From: Nocardioides sp. Iso805N
GTDB lineage: Bacteria > Actinomycetota > Actinomycetes > Propionibacteriales > Nocardioidaceae
Reading direction: 5' to 3'
Length of the DNA: 64,000 nucleotides
NCBI RefSeq assembly: GCF_000364605.1
Contig: NZ_KB822578.1
Coordinates: 186,001 to 250,000, forward strand
Part shown: piece after piece, positions 43,609 through 51,918 of the stretch
Position numbering within the stretch: the stretch's first letter is position 1
Layout: every line of letters begins with the position of its first letter
The notes under the pieces: model-generated
Told to the model about the DNA's origin: nothing
Database searches by the model: none
Seen by the model: the letters and a program-made list of their open reading frames with translations, nothing else
Made by a program: the position numbers and the translations under genes

Positions 43609-44631
43609 CTACGGAGTCGCCGGGCGCAGGTGTACAACACCGGCGTTCTTGGTCGCCGCCGCGGTGGCCTGCGCTGTCTCCAGGCTCCATCCGAAGGCGA
43701 ACCCGAGCGCCCTCAGCGCGGTCAGCTGCGCCTCGTCGGCACCGGTCACTGCCAGCCCTGCCCCGTCCGGTACGGCGTCCAGCGCGGTCGCCTGCGCGAT
43801 CGCCGCGGCCAGCTCCTCAGCGGAGGCGGGGGCGCCGAACGGCGTCCGGTCGGCCGCATCGCCGGTGAGTGCACGCAGCACCGCCTCGCGAGCGCCGTAC
43901 CCGAAGAAGTCGCTGCCCTCCGCGCGGATCAGCGCGCCCGCTCCGGGACCGTCCTGCCCGGCCGGCAGGACCAGGTCGGCCCGGCCGCGGACGATCGCGA
44001 ACGGCCGCCCGCCGAGCTTGCCGGTGGCGAGCTCGGCCAGGCCGGCGATCTCGTCGGCCACCGCCGGGGCGGTGACCACCAGTGCGTTGCCGTACTCGTC
44101 GACCTGTCCGGTGAAGTCCTCGGCGACGACCAATCCGGCGGCGCCGATCGCGATGTCGGTCTGTCCCTCGCGCCAGGCCCGGCCGGCGGTGTCGGTGACG
44201 ATCACGCCCACGTTGACGCCGGCCCGCTCGGCGATGGCTGCCCGCAGGACGCCGGCCGATCCGTCCGGGTCCAGCGGCAGCAGCACCACCTGGCCCGGCG
44301 CGACGTTGGAGGCATCGATGCCGGCGGCGGCCATGGTCAGCCCCAGCCGGTTGCGCACGATCATGGTGGGGCCGCGGCGCGCGACGACGCGGCGGGTCTC
44401 GCCGGGGAGCTCGGCCTCGCGGGTGGAGGTACGGACCTGACCCTCTGCCTTGGCCACCACCTTGCTCGTGACGGCGACGATGTCGCCGTCCGCGAGGCGG
44501 GCACCGCCGGGCTCGCGTTCCAGCAGGGGCAGCAGCAGTGCGGCGAGGTCGTCGCCGGCGACGACCTCGCCGACTCCGTCCGGCGCCCAGACGACGAGGG
44601 TCGGCGTGCCGTTCATCCGATCCGTACTCAT
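43609..44631 (-). CDS. fbiB: Coenzyme F420-0:L-glutamate ligase, single-domain FbiB/CofE type
   Basis: 340 residues. Adds glutamate(s) to F420-0 using GTP in F420 synthesis. The CofE domain (about 5-250) has DIVAVTSKVVAKAEGQVR, FGRP-like RAWREGQTDIAIGAAG and ADEIAGLAELATGKLGGRPFAIVRG. M. tuberculosis FbiB is about 448 residues, with a C-terminal FMN/nitroreductase-type domain that sets tail length. Here only about 90 residues remain after the ligase part, so that domain is absent. The ATG at 44631 is used, and a second Met five residues later is possible. It overlaps the fbiA stop by 4 bases. Confidence 0.9.
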   Translation of the reverse strand: MSTDRMNGTPTLVVWAPDGVGEVVAGDDLAALLLPLLEREPGGARLADGDIVAVTSKVVAKAEGQVRTSTREAELPGETRRVVARRGPTMIVRNRLGLTMAAAGIDASNVAPGQVVLLPLDPDGSAGVLRAAIAERAGVNVGVIVTDTAGRAWREGQTDIAIGAAGLVVAEDFTGQVDEYGNALVVTAPAVADEIAGLAELATGKLGGRPFAIVRGRADLVLPAGQDGPGAGALIRAEGSDFFGYGAREAVLRALTGDAADRTPFGAPASAEELAAAIAQATALDAVPDGAGLAVTGADEAQLTALRALGFAFGWSLETAQATAAATKNAGVVHLRPATP

Positions 44632-45638
44632 CCGACCAGGGAGATCGCGGCCGTCGCCATCGCGGCGGTCTGCTCGGAGGAGTGCATCCACAGCGGCGCG
44701 GCGGCGGCCCGCAGGCCGGCCTGCTCCAGCCGCGGCAGTGCCTTCGCGTCGACGATGTCGACCAGCCAGCCGTCGATCACGCCGCCTGCCGTGCGGGCAC
44801 CGTAGTGCAGCCCGACGCCGGCCGCGCTCACCTCGGCGCCGACGGCGGCGAGCATCTGCTCGGCCATGCCGCGGACGTGGCTGCCGCCGATGATGGGGGA
44901 GACGCCCACGACCGGGGCCGACGTGGCCCGGAGCACCTCGCGCAGCCCGGGTACGCCGAGGATGGTGCCGACGGAGACCACCGGGTTCGACGGCGGTACG
45001 ACGACGAGGTCCGCGTTCGTGATCGCGTCCAGCACGCCAGGTCCGGGCGTTGCCGCGTCCAGGCCGACGAAGACGAGCTGCTCGGCAGGTACGGCGGCGT
45101 GCAGCCGCACCCAGTACTCCTGGAAGTGCACCACCCGCCGGCCGGAGGGCGAGTCGGGGTCGGCGATCGCCACGTGCGTCTCGACCCGGTCGTCGGTCAT
45201 CGGCAGCAGCCGGACGCCCTCGCCGTACTTGGGTCGGAGCCAGCGCTCGCACAGGGCGTCGGTCACCTGGGAGAGTGCGAAGCCCGCCTCCAGCATCTGG
45301 GTACGCACCAGGTGGGTCGCGATGTCGCGGTCGCCGAGCCCGAACCAGGTGTTGGGCGCGCCATAGGCCTCGAGGTCCTCCTTGACGCTCCACGTCTCCT
45401 GGGTGCGGCCCCAGCCGCGATCGTGGTCTAGACCGCCCCCCAGGGTGTACATCACCGTGTCCAGGTCGGGGCAGACCTTGAGACCGTGGATCCAGAGGTC
45501 GTCGGCGGTATTGGCGACGACGGTGACTGTCGCGTCGGCCGCGACGCCGGGCAGCGTGCCGGCAGCGATGCCGTGCAGCAGCCCATCGATGAACTTCGCT
45601 CCGCCGTGTCCGCCGGAGAGGACGGTGATGTGACGCAT
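44628..45638 (-). CDS. fbiA: 2-phospho-L-lactate transferase (or phosphoenolpyruvyl transferase)
   Basis: 336 residues. Transfers the lactyl/enolpyruvyl phosphate moiety to FO, giving F420-0. The N-terminus ITVLSGGHGGAKFIDGLL (about 4-21) is the CofD opening. ANTADDLWIHGLKVCPDLDTVMYTLGG and GLGDRDIATHLVRT are further CofD marks, and SNPVVSVGTIL lies in the product-binding loop. It is the first gene of the fbiA-fbiB pair and divergent from whiB2. A TGTGAC direct repeat lies 26-40 bases upstream of its ATG, close enough to affect its promoter. Confidence 0.94.
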   Translation of the reverse strand: MRHITVLSGGHGGAKFIDGLLHGIAAGTLPGVAADATVTVVANTADDLWIHGLKVCPDLDTVMYTLGGGLDHDRGWGRTQETWSVKEDLEAYGAPNTWFGLGDRDIATHLVRTQMLEAGFALSQVTDALCERWLRPKYGEGVRLLPMTDDRVETHVAIADPDSPSGRRVVHFQEYWVRLHAAVPAEQLVFVGLDAATPGPGVLDAITNADLVVVPPSNPVVSVGTILGVPGLREVLRATSAPVVGVSPIIGGSHVRGMAEQMLAAVGAEVSAAGVGLHYGARTAGGVIDGWLVDIVDAKALPRLEQAGLRAAAAPLWMHSSEQTAAMATAAISLVG

Positions 45639-45663
45639 GGCGACAGCCTCTCAGACCACTGGA

Positions 45664-45678
45664 TGTGACTGGTGTGAC
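45664..45678. promoter_or_regulatory. TGTGAC-N3-TGTGAC direct repeat, candidate MtrA site
   Basis: Perfect hexamers 9 bases apart, between fbiA (26 bases away) and whiB2 (213 bases). It has the same orientation as the sites at 28114 and 36728. Confidence 0.6.
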
Positions 45679-45716
45679 GGGTGGTGCTATAGCAGAGGTC
45701 GGGCTTGACTTCGGGT

Positions 45717-45734
45717 TACGACAGGCATGTAATT
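45717..45734. promoter_or_regulatory. Weaker copy of the AT-rich palindrome (TACGACA-N4-TGTAATT)
   Basis: The right half-site is perfect and the left is degenerate. It lies 38 bases after the TGTGAC repeat, in the fbiA-whiB2 gap, 157 bases before the whiB2 ATG. Confidence 0.35.
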
Positions 45735-45890
45735 TCACTCGTGTCATTCCGTTGGAGCTGAATCACTCAAGCGTCCAGCCGACACGCCGAAACTGTGAAC
45801 AAGGTTGCGCAACGGCGGACCGCTTGGGCGGCGCGTCGAGTATGACGAACATCGAAGGTCACTGCTAAGAGTCGGGAAGGGCTGAGATCG

Positions 45891-46145
45891 ATGAGGGAAC
45901 TCTTTCTCCTCGAGTCGAACGCCGACGACGGGGGCTGGCAGGAGCGTGCGCTCTGCGCTCAGACTGACCCGGAGGCGTTCTTCCCTGAGAAGGGTGGATC
46001 GACCCGGGAGGCCAAGAAGGTCTGCCAGACCTGCGAGGTGCGAGACGATTGTCTGGAGTCGGCGCTGATGAACGATGAGCGCTTCGGCATCTGGGGTGGG
46101 CTCTCCGAGAGGGAGCGCCGCAAGCTCAAGAAGCGAGCGGTCTGA
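45891..46145 (+). CDS. whiB2: WhiB-family iron-sulfur transcription factor (WhiB2 type)
   Basis: 84 residues. A redox-sensitive [4Fe-4S] DNA-binding or sigma-partner protein. The four cluster cysteines are C22, C45, C48 and C54 in the CxxC pattern (CQTCEVRDDC). GIWGG (66-70) is the sigma-contact turn, followed by a basic tail ERRKLKKRAV for DNA binding. Neighbours (fbiA-fbiB, a zincin relative, DUF3499, manB) match the mycobacterial whiB2 locus, where the gene controls septation and division. GAAGGGCTGAG precedes the ATG by about 6 bases. The upstream region has a TGTGAC repeat and an AT-rich palindrome. Confidence 0.93.
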   Translation: MRELFLLESNADDGGWQERALCAQTDPEAFFPEKGGSTREAKKVCQTCEVRDDCLESALMNDERFGIWGGLSERERRKLKKRAV

Positions 46146-46166
46146 GCCGGCCCTGGGCCGGCTCAG
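46142..46166 (+). terminator. First hairpin after whiB2
   Basis: CTGAGCCGGCCC pairs perfectly with its complement around a 1-base centre. It overlaps the whiB2 stop codon. Confidence 0.6.
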
Positions 46167-46178
46167 CACCGTGACAGA

Positions 46179-46217
46179 TGTAGCAGGACCCCGGCACGTC
46201 CGGGGTCTGCTGCATTT
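46179..46217 (+). terminator. Second hairpin after whiB2, with short U-run
   Basis: A 15-pair stem (one bulge, one G.U) at 46179-46194 and 46200-46214 is followed by TTT. It is probably the main whiB2 terminator. Confidence 0.75.
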
Positions 46218-46310
46218 CGACGGCTCGGGAAGGCGGTGAGCGCGCTGCGCGCGCTGACTCCCTCGCTCGCGAGCAGCGCCCGAGCTTCGTCCCTCGCTCG
46301 CTCCGTCGTC

Positions 46311-46316
46311 TAAGGT
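46311..46316 (+). promoter_or_regulatory. Probable -10 box (TAAGGT) of the GT2-membrane fusion gene
   Basis: It is 8 bases before the GTG at 46325. An in-frame TTG at 46316 would overlap it. Confidence 0.45.
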
Positions 46317-46324
46317 TGCCGATC

Positions 46325-49192
46325 GTGCGTCCAACGGTTGCCCTGCTCGTCGTCAGCCATGACGGAGCCCGCTGGCTGCCCACCGTCATCGAGGGCATCC
46401 AAGCGCAGACGGTCGCGCCCGATCGCGTGGTCGCGGTCGACACCGGCAGCAAGGACGACTCCTCCGAGCTGCTCGAGCAGGCCTTCGGTACGGCGCTGCG
46501 CGTACCCGGCTCGACCAGCTACCCCGAGGCGGTCACCCTCGGTCTGGAGCGCCTGACCGAGGACGAGCCGGACTGGATCTGGCTGCTGCACGACGACTCC
46601 ACGCCTGCGCCCGACGCGCTCGAGCAGCTGCTCGCCGCCGCACAGGCGCATCCCGAGGCCAGCATCCTCGGCCCGAAGCTGCGCGAGTGGCCCTCGCTGC
46701 GACGCCTTCTCGAGCTGGGCGTCACCATCTCCGGGACCGGGCGGCGCGAGACCGGGCTGGAGCGCGGCGAGTACGACCAGGGACAGCACGACCAGGTCCG
46801 CGCCGTGCTCGCCGTCAACACCGCCGGCATGCTGGTGCGACGCACCGCACTGACCGAGGTGGGCGGCTTCGACACACAGCTGCCGATCTTCGGCAACGAC
46901 ATCGACTTCGGCTGGCGCGCTGCCTCGGCCGGCCATCCCACCGTGATCGTGCCGCAGGCGATCGTCTTCCACGCCGAGGCTGCCCACCGCGGCGTGCGAC
47001 GTACGCCGCTGACCGGCAAGCACACCCACTACGAGGAGCGCCGCGCCGCCCTCTACACGCTGCTGGCCAACTGTCGGCCCGGCGTGCTGCCGTTCCAGCT
47101 GGTCAGGCTGGCTCTCGGCACGGTGCTGCGGATGATCGGCTTCCTCGTCGTGCGCGAGGTCGGTGCCGCGCTCGACGAGCTCGCCGCGCTCGTGTCCGTC
47201 TATCGCCGGCCCGGCCTGGTGCACGCCGCCCGCCGACGCCGTCGTGAACGTGCCACCGTCCCGTCCGCGCAGGTGCGCGAGCTGCTGGCGCCGCCCTGGC
47301 TGCCCTACCGACACGGCCTGGACTTCGTCGGCGATGTCGTCAGCGCGCTGACCAACCAGGCCTCCGACGTGGCCGAACGCCGTCGTACGGCGGTGGCCGA
47401 GGCCGATCCGGCATCGTTCGCCGCACGTGAGCTCGCGGCCCGCGAGGCAGCGGCCGTGGACGACGACGAGATCCCCGTGGAGAACGGCTGGATCGTCAGG
47501 TTCTTCACCAACCCGGTCGCGCTCGCGCTCACCGCGGTGGTCGTGCTCGGCCTGATCGGCTCGCGGCCGGCGTGGCACGCCATCGCCGGCGGTGGCCTCT
47601 CACCCGCCCCCACCGGAGTCGGGGAGTGGTGGCAGTTGCAGTACCAGTCCTGGCACCCGCTCGGGATCGGCACCGCGGTGCCGGCTCCGCCGTACCTGCT
47701 CCCGCTGGCGCTGCTCGGCACCATCCTCGGCGGCAACGCGGCCCTGACCGTCAGCGTCGTCCTGATCGTCTCCTTCCCGATCGCGCTGTGGGGCGCCTGG
47801 CGGCTGCTGCGGGTGGTCGGGCGACTGATCAGCCACCGTGGTGCGCCGCGCTGGCTGATCCTGTGGGGCGCCACCACCTATGCCCTGATCCCGGTCGTCA
47901 GTGGTGCCTGGGGCGACGGCAGGCTCGGTGCCGTCGTCGCCGCGGCCCTGCTGCCCTGGCTGGCGCACGCCGCGCTCGGGTTCGCCGAGCCGGACGCCGA
48001 CCGCCGCTGGCGAGCTGCCTGGCGCACGGGACTCCTGCTCACCCTGACCAGCTGCTTCACGCCCTCGGCGTGGCTGGTCGCCCTGGTGCTGGCCCTCATC
48101 GTGGTGGTCGCCGCCTTCCGGATCGTTCCCGGCGCGATGCGCGAGCGTTCCGTGTGGGGCCCCCCGGCCGCCGCTCTCGGTACGGCGCCGATCCTGCTGC
48201 TGCCCTGGTGGCTGCCGGCGCTGATCCACGGTGCCGGTGCAGGTCTGGTCCTGGACGCGGGCCGCCTGCCGAGCCCGCAGCTCGGCGGCGCTCACCTGCT
48301 CGTCGCCCGGCTCGCCGACATGGGTGCGCCGTGGTGGCTGGGCCTCGTGGTTCCGGTGCTGGCCATCGTCGCGCTGGTCCCGGTGCGCACCCGGATCCCG
48401 GTGCTGGTCTGCTGGATCGGCCTCCTGGCCACCGCGGTGGTCGCGATGCTGCTCGGCTTCCTCTCGCTCCACCTCGCGCACGGCACCACGCCTGCGGGGC
48501 TGCTTTTCCCGATGGTCTGCCTGCAGGGCAGTGCCATCGTCGCCACGGTGCTCGGCGCGCAGGGCGTCCTCGCCGGCGGTCTGGCAGGCTGGCGGCGTAC
48601 CACCGCTGGAGTCGTCGCCGTGGTGGCGGCCGTGGTGCCGCTGGTCGGTCTGGGCTGGTTCGTCGTGGACGGCAACGAGTCGCTGACCACGCAGTGGCAC
48701 GACGGTGTGCCGTCGTACATGGTGGAGAACGCCGAACAGGATCCGCACAACGGAGTCCTAGTCATCCGCGGCAGCACGTCCGGCGGTCTGCGCTACTCGA
48801 TCGTGCGCGGCGACGGCACCACCATCGGCGACGACGAGATCATCACCCTGACCCCCGAGAACCATGCGTTCACCGACCTGGTGCAGCAGCTGGTCTCCCA
48901 TCCCACCGACCAGGTCGTGCAGGGTCTGGCGGACGCCGGCATCCAGTACGTCGTGCTGCCGCCGCGGGTGGACCGCTCGGTCGCGGCGGCCATCGATGCC
49001 AGTGGCGCCGTCACCCAGGCGAGCGCTGCCAATCGGGCCACCCGCGCGTGGCAGCTCGATGTCGATCCACGCGGCGACTTCGACGATCACCGCTCCTGGT
49101 TGCGGATCGGCCTGCTGGTGATCCAGGCTGCCGGCATCGTCCTGGTCGTGGTGCTGTGTCTGCCCACCCTGGAGCGGAGGCGCCGCCGATGA
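46325..49192 (+). CDS. Large membrane protein with N-terminal GT2 glycosyltransferase domain
   Basis: 955 residues. A GT-A domain (about 1-290) with LLVVSHDGARWLP, VDTGSKDDS, the metal motif WLLHDDSTPAPDAL and FGNDIDFGWRAASAG is followed by a polytopic part (about 380-940). The polytopic part has about 12 hydrophobic segments (e.g. NPVALALTAVVVLGLIG, LALLGTILGG, VVPVLAIVALVPV) and extracellular loops. The C-terminal extracellular region (about 780-920) has VLVIRGSTSGGLRYSIVRGDG before a last helix. GT2 domains fused to such modules act on lipid-linked sugars at the membrane, so a polyprenyl-linked glycan is a likely product or acceptor. Its ATGA overlaps the DUF5719 gene. The polymer is unknown. 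Confidence 0.8.
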   Translation: MRPTVALLVVSHDGARWLPTVIEGIQAQTVAPDRVVAVDTGSKDDSSELLEQAFGTALRVPGSTSYPEAVTLGLERLTEDEPDWIWLLHDDSTPAPDALEQLLAAAQAHPEASILGPKLREWPSLRRLLELGVTISGTGRRETGLERGEYDQGQHDQVRAVLAVNTAGMLVRRTALTEVGGFDTQLPIFGNDIDFGWRAASAGHPTVIVPQAIVFHAEAAHRGVRRTPLTGKHTHYEERRAALYTLLANCRPGVLPFQLVRLALGTVLRMIGFLVVREVGAALDELAALVSVYRRPGLVHAARRRRRERATVPSAQVRELLAPPWLPYRHGLDFVGDVVSALTNQASDVAERRRTAVAEADPASFAARELAAREAAAVDDDEIPVENGWIVRFFTNPVALALTAVVVLGLIGSRPAWHAIAGGGLSPAPTGVGEWWQLQYQSWHPLGIGTAVPAPPYLLPLALLGTILGGNAALTVSVVLIVSFPIALWGAWRLLRVVGRLISHRGAPRWLILWGATTYALIPVVSGAWGDGRLGAVVAAALLPWLAHAALGFAEPDADRRWRAAWRTGLLLTLTSCFTPSAWLVALVLALIVVVAAFRIVPGAMRERSVWGPPAAALGTAPILLLPWWLPALIHGAGAGLVLDAGRLPSPQLGGAHLLVARLADMGAPWWLGLVVPVLAIVALVPVRTRIPVLVCWIGLLATAVVAMLLGFLSLHLAHGTTPAGLLFPMVCLQGSAIVATVLGAQGVLAGGLAGWRRTTAGVVAVVAAVVPLVGLGWFVVDGNESLTTQWHDGVPSYMVENAEQDPHNGVLVIRGSTSGGLRYSIVRGDGTTIGDDEIITLTPENHAFTDLVQQLVSHPTDQVVQGLADAGIQYVVLPPRVDRSVAAAIDASGAVTQASAANRATRAWQLDVDPRGDFDDHRSWLRIGLLVIQAAGIVLVVVLCLPTLERRRRR

Positions 49193-50625
49193 GCCGATCC
49201 ACCCGATCCACCCGATCCGATCGCACCGGGCCGAGCCGCTCGAACCGCTCGAACCGCTCGAACCGCTCAAGCTCGAGCCGCATGCCGATCGATCTCACCT
49301 TCGGACTCGCGATCGCGCTGCCGCTGCTGGTCGCGTTGGCGCTGTTCCTGACCACCCCCGGCTTCGGCACCGGCTACTTCCACCCGCCCACGACCTCGCC
49401 GCTGACCCGCGCCACGCTGGTCTGCCCCGGTTCCCTGGGGAGCGGGGACCACACCGGTGTCGGCTCAGCGGGCTCCGGTGACGTCACCGCCGAGGAGCAG
49501 GGGGGCAGCCAGAGTGTGACAGTGCCGGCCGGCGGTGTCGGCACGGTGAGCGCGGGCAAGGATCCGGTCGTGATCACCGCCAGCGGCGCGGCCGCGCCAG
49601 GCCTCGTCGCGACGCGCTTCTCGACCAAGCCGGTCGCAGCAGCGTCGTGCGCACGACCCCGCTCGGACCAGTGGTTCACAGGCCTCGGCGCCGGGCCTAC
49701 GCACGACTCCCACGTGGTGCTGGTCAACCCCAACCCCGGGCAGGCGATCGCGGACCTGACGGTCCTCGGCGACACCGGTCCGATCGACGTACCCGCGCTG
49801 CGCGGCATCGCGGTGCCCGGTCACTCCAGCCAGGAGATCGACCTCGGTGCGGTGATGCCGACCCAGAGCGCGCTCGCGCTGCATGCCGTCGTCGAGCGCG
49901 GCCAGGTCGCGGTGGCGGTCCGTGACCAGGCCGCCCACCTCGTGGGTAACCACGTGGACGAGGACTGGCTGCCGGCTCAGACCCGTCCGGCGCGACGGGC
50001 GCTGCTCCTCGGTCTCAGCTCCGGCAGCGGCAACCGGCAGCTCACCGTCGCCAACCCGTCGGACCGTGAGGTCACTGCCACCGTCCGGCTGGTCTCGTCC
50101 AACTCGGTCTTCACCCCGGACAACGCGCCGACGCTCGACATCGGGCCGCAGTCGGTCGCACGCGTCGACATCGGCAAGCTGCTGGAGTCGGCCGGGTCGG
50201 AGGGTGTGCTCGGCGTCCAGGTCGTCGCCACCGGCGTCGTGACCTCGTCGCTGCGCTCGGTCGTGGGTGGTGACGTCTCGCTCATCGCCCGATCCCAGCA
50301 CAGCAGGACGGCCAGCAGCGCCATCGTGCCGACCGGGACCAAGCAGCTGATCGTCGGCGGTGCACCCCGTGTCGGTGCGCTCACGGTGGTGGCACGCGCC
50401 GCAGACGGCAGGCAGCTCAGCTCGCAGCGGGTCGCGATCAGCCCACGCCAGGCACTGAAGGTCTCGCTGCCGAACGGCGCCGTTCGGGTCGACGTGACGC
50501 CGGAGCGTACGGCGTTCCGCGGCTCGGTGCTGGTCAGCCTGCACGACGGCGACGCGGTGGTGCCGCTGTCTCGGCTGCAGGTCACCACCCGGGTGCCGTT
50601 CGTGAAGCCCGGCCTGCCGCGATAG
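49189..50625 (+). CDS. DUF5719 family membrane-anchored protein
   Basis: 478 residues. A Ser/Arg-rich cytosolic tail (about 1-35) is encoded partly by 9-base repeats. A transmembrane helix (about 40-60) leads to an extracellular DUF5719 region with several beta-rich modules: HVVLVNPNPGQAIADLTVLG, LTVANPSDREVTATVRLV, AIVPTGTKQLIVGGAPR. The LVNPNP / VANPSD pattern is the family mark. The function is unknown. ATGA overlap with the GT2 fusion gene suggests a complex, perhaps as its extracellular partner in glycan handling; this is inference. Confidence 0.85.
   Translation: MSRSTRSTRSDRTGPSRSNRSNRSNRSSSSRMPIDLTFGLAIALPLLVALALFLTTPGFGTGYFHPPTTSPLTRATLVCPGSLGSGDHTGVGSAGSGDVTAEEQGGSQSVTVPAGGVGTVSAGKDPVVITASGAAAPGLVATRFSTKPVAAASCARPRSDQWFTGLGAGPTHDSHVVLVNPNPGQAIADLTVLGDTGPIDVPALRGIAVPGHSSQEIDLGAVMPTQSALALHAVVERGQVAVAVRDQAAHLVGNHVDEDWLPAQTRPARRALLLGLSSGSGNRQLTVANPSDREVTATVRLVSSNSVFTPDNAPTLDIGPQSVARVDIGKLLESAGSEGVLGVQVVATGVVTSSLRSVVGGDVSLIARSQHSRTASSAIVPTGTKQLIVGGAPRVGALTVVARAADGRQLSSQRVAISPRQALKVSLPNGAVRVDVTPERTAFRGSVLVSLHDGDAVVPLSRLQVTTRVPFVKPGLPR
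49236..49271 (+). repeat. 9-base tandem repeat coding Arg-Ser-Asn units
   Basis: CCGCTCGAA repeats at 49236, 49245 and 49254 with a variant at 49263. It encodes the Ser/Arg tail of the DUF5719 protein. A related CCGATCCAC repeat precedes it. Confidence 0.8.
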
Positions 50626-50653
50626 CGCAGGCCGGTGCGGGCCGCTTGCGGCG

Positions 50654-51817
50654 TCAGCTCGAACGCTGGTCGTCGGCCACCACGATCAGGGCCCGACCGG
50701 TTGCCTTGGCCTCATACATCGCCGCATCGGCGCGGCGCATGGCTGCCTCGAGCGGCTCCTCGCCGCGCCAGTTGGCGATGCCGCCGCTGAACGCCACGGA
50801 GATCGACGCACCTTCGTAGGCGATCGGTTGATGGTGCAGCAGGCGGAGCGCGTTCTGACCGATCTGCTGCACACTGTCCACCGCCGCGGAGGGGAACGTC
50901 ACCGCGAACTCCTCTCCGCCGAGGCGGCCGATGACGCTGTCCTGACCGCCGACGCTGCGCAGCGCGGTGACGAAGTGGCGCAGAGCGACGTCGCCGGCCG
51001 CGTGGCCGTACTGGTCGTTGACCTCCTTGAAGTGGTCGAGATCGGCCAGCAGGATCGGTAGGTCAGCGTCAGTCGAGGCCCGCAGCCGCTCGACGGCGCG
51101 ATGCCAGCCCCGCGGAGTGAGGACGCCGGTGAGGAAGTCGGTGTCGGCTTCGCGGGCGCGCTCGCTGATCAGCCTGTCGTTGCCCACCAGCACGACCCCC
51201 AGGATCAGGGCGGCGAGCGCGAGTCCGTTGAGCGCCAGGAAGGCGGTGTTCCACGGCTGCGGATCGCCCAGTGTGCCGACCCGCTGCATCCCGGATGCGT
51301 AGACGACCGCGCGGGTGCCCTGCAGCAGGATGTCGAACAGCAGCGCGACGATGGTGAACCAGCGGCCGTAGGCCGCGCGATCGACGGGCGTCGTCGGCCA
51401 GACCACGCGCACCAGGCTCAGCATCAGCACAACGTGCCCCGCCGAGACGATGACGACCCGCGCGGTCATCGATGGCCAGATGACAAGCTCGGCGATGTAG
51501 GCGAGCGCGAAGACTGGCGTCCCGACGGCGAGAAGGCGCACTGGCACGCGACGCTCGCTGAGGCGGCACAACGCGACGTAGAGCAGCAACACCGCCGCGA
51601 CGATGACGAAGTTGCCGACGAGCAGGGCCGGCGTGGTCGGCCAGTCCCACCGCAGGGTGGCCCACAGCACCGTCGTGGAGACGAATGCGAGCGCGTTGGC
51701 GGCCACGGCGAGCCGGATGCCCGGCAGCTGAGCGCGCGCCAGCGACATCAGCGCGCCGAGGCAGAGCAGGGCGAAGAACGCGGCGATGAAGAAGACGTCG
51801 GCCGGGCCGATGGACAC
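50654..51817 (-). CDS. Membrane diguanylate cyclase (GGDEF protein)
   Basis: 387 residues. An N-terminal module of six to seven membrane helices (about 5-210) is followed by a GGDEF domain (about 228-387). The catalytic loop is GRLGGEEF, and LLADLDHFKEVND contains the metal-binding Asp. Activity is expected (c-di-GMP synthesis). The inhibitory RxxD site normally five residues upstream of GGEEF reads GGQD, so product inhibition is likely lost. No EAL domain is present. The start is GTG at 51817 with GGAGGG about 6 bases upstream; a longer frame would include a hairpin. A 23-base perfect hairpin lies just before the start. Confidence 0.88.
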   Translation of the reverse strand: MSIGPADVFFIAAFFALLCLGALMSLARAQLPGIRLAVAANALAFVSTTVLWATLRWDWPTTPALLVGNFVIVAAVLLLYVALCRLSERRVPVRLLAVGTPVFALAYIAELVIWPSMTARVVIVSAGHVVLMLSLVRVVWPTTPVDRAAYGRWFTIVALLFDILLQGTRAVVYASGMQRVGTLGDPQPWNTAFLALNGLALAALILGVVLVGNDRLISERAREADTDFLTGVLTPRGWHRAVERLRASTDADLPILLADLDHFKEVNDQYGHAAGDVALRHFVTALRSVGGQDSVIGRLGGEEFAVTFPSAAVDSVQQIGQNALRLLHHQPIAYEGASISVAFSGGIANWRGEEPLEAAMRRADAAMYEAKATGRALIVVADDQRSS

Positions 51818-51825
51818 GCTTCCCT

Positions 51826-51877
51826 CCTCGCATCTCCGCCGTGCGCCCACCGGCGGGCGCACGGCGGAGATGCGAGG
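51826..51877 (-). terminator. Long perfect hairpin ahead of the diguanylate cyclase gene
   Basis: 23-base perfect arms (51826-51848 and 51855-51877) with a 6-base loop. Its proximal end touches the GGAGG ribosome site of the cyclase gene, and it lies 41 bases past the zincin stop. It may serve both as terminator of the upstream gene and as a translational control element. Confidence 0.7.
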
Positions 51878-51918
51878 GTACCGAGGAGAGGATCCGAGGA
51901 GGGGGTCCTGGGAGGGGG

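Noticed and set aside
46230-46310. Inverted CGCTCGC/GCGAGCG runs as a mobile element end
   Set aside because: They are simple GC-rich repeats of a kind scattered in such genomes. No transposase or target duplication is present.
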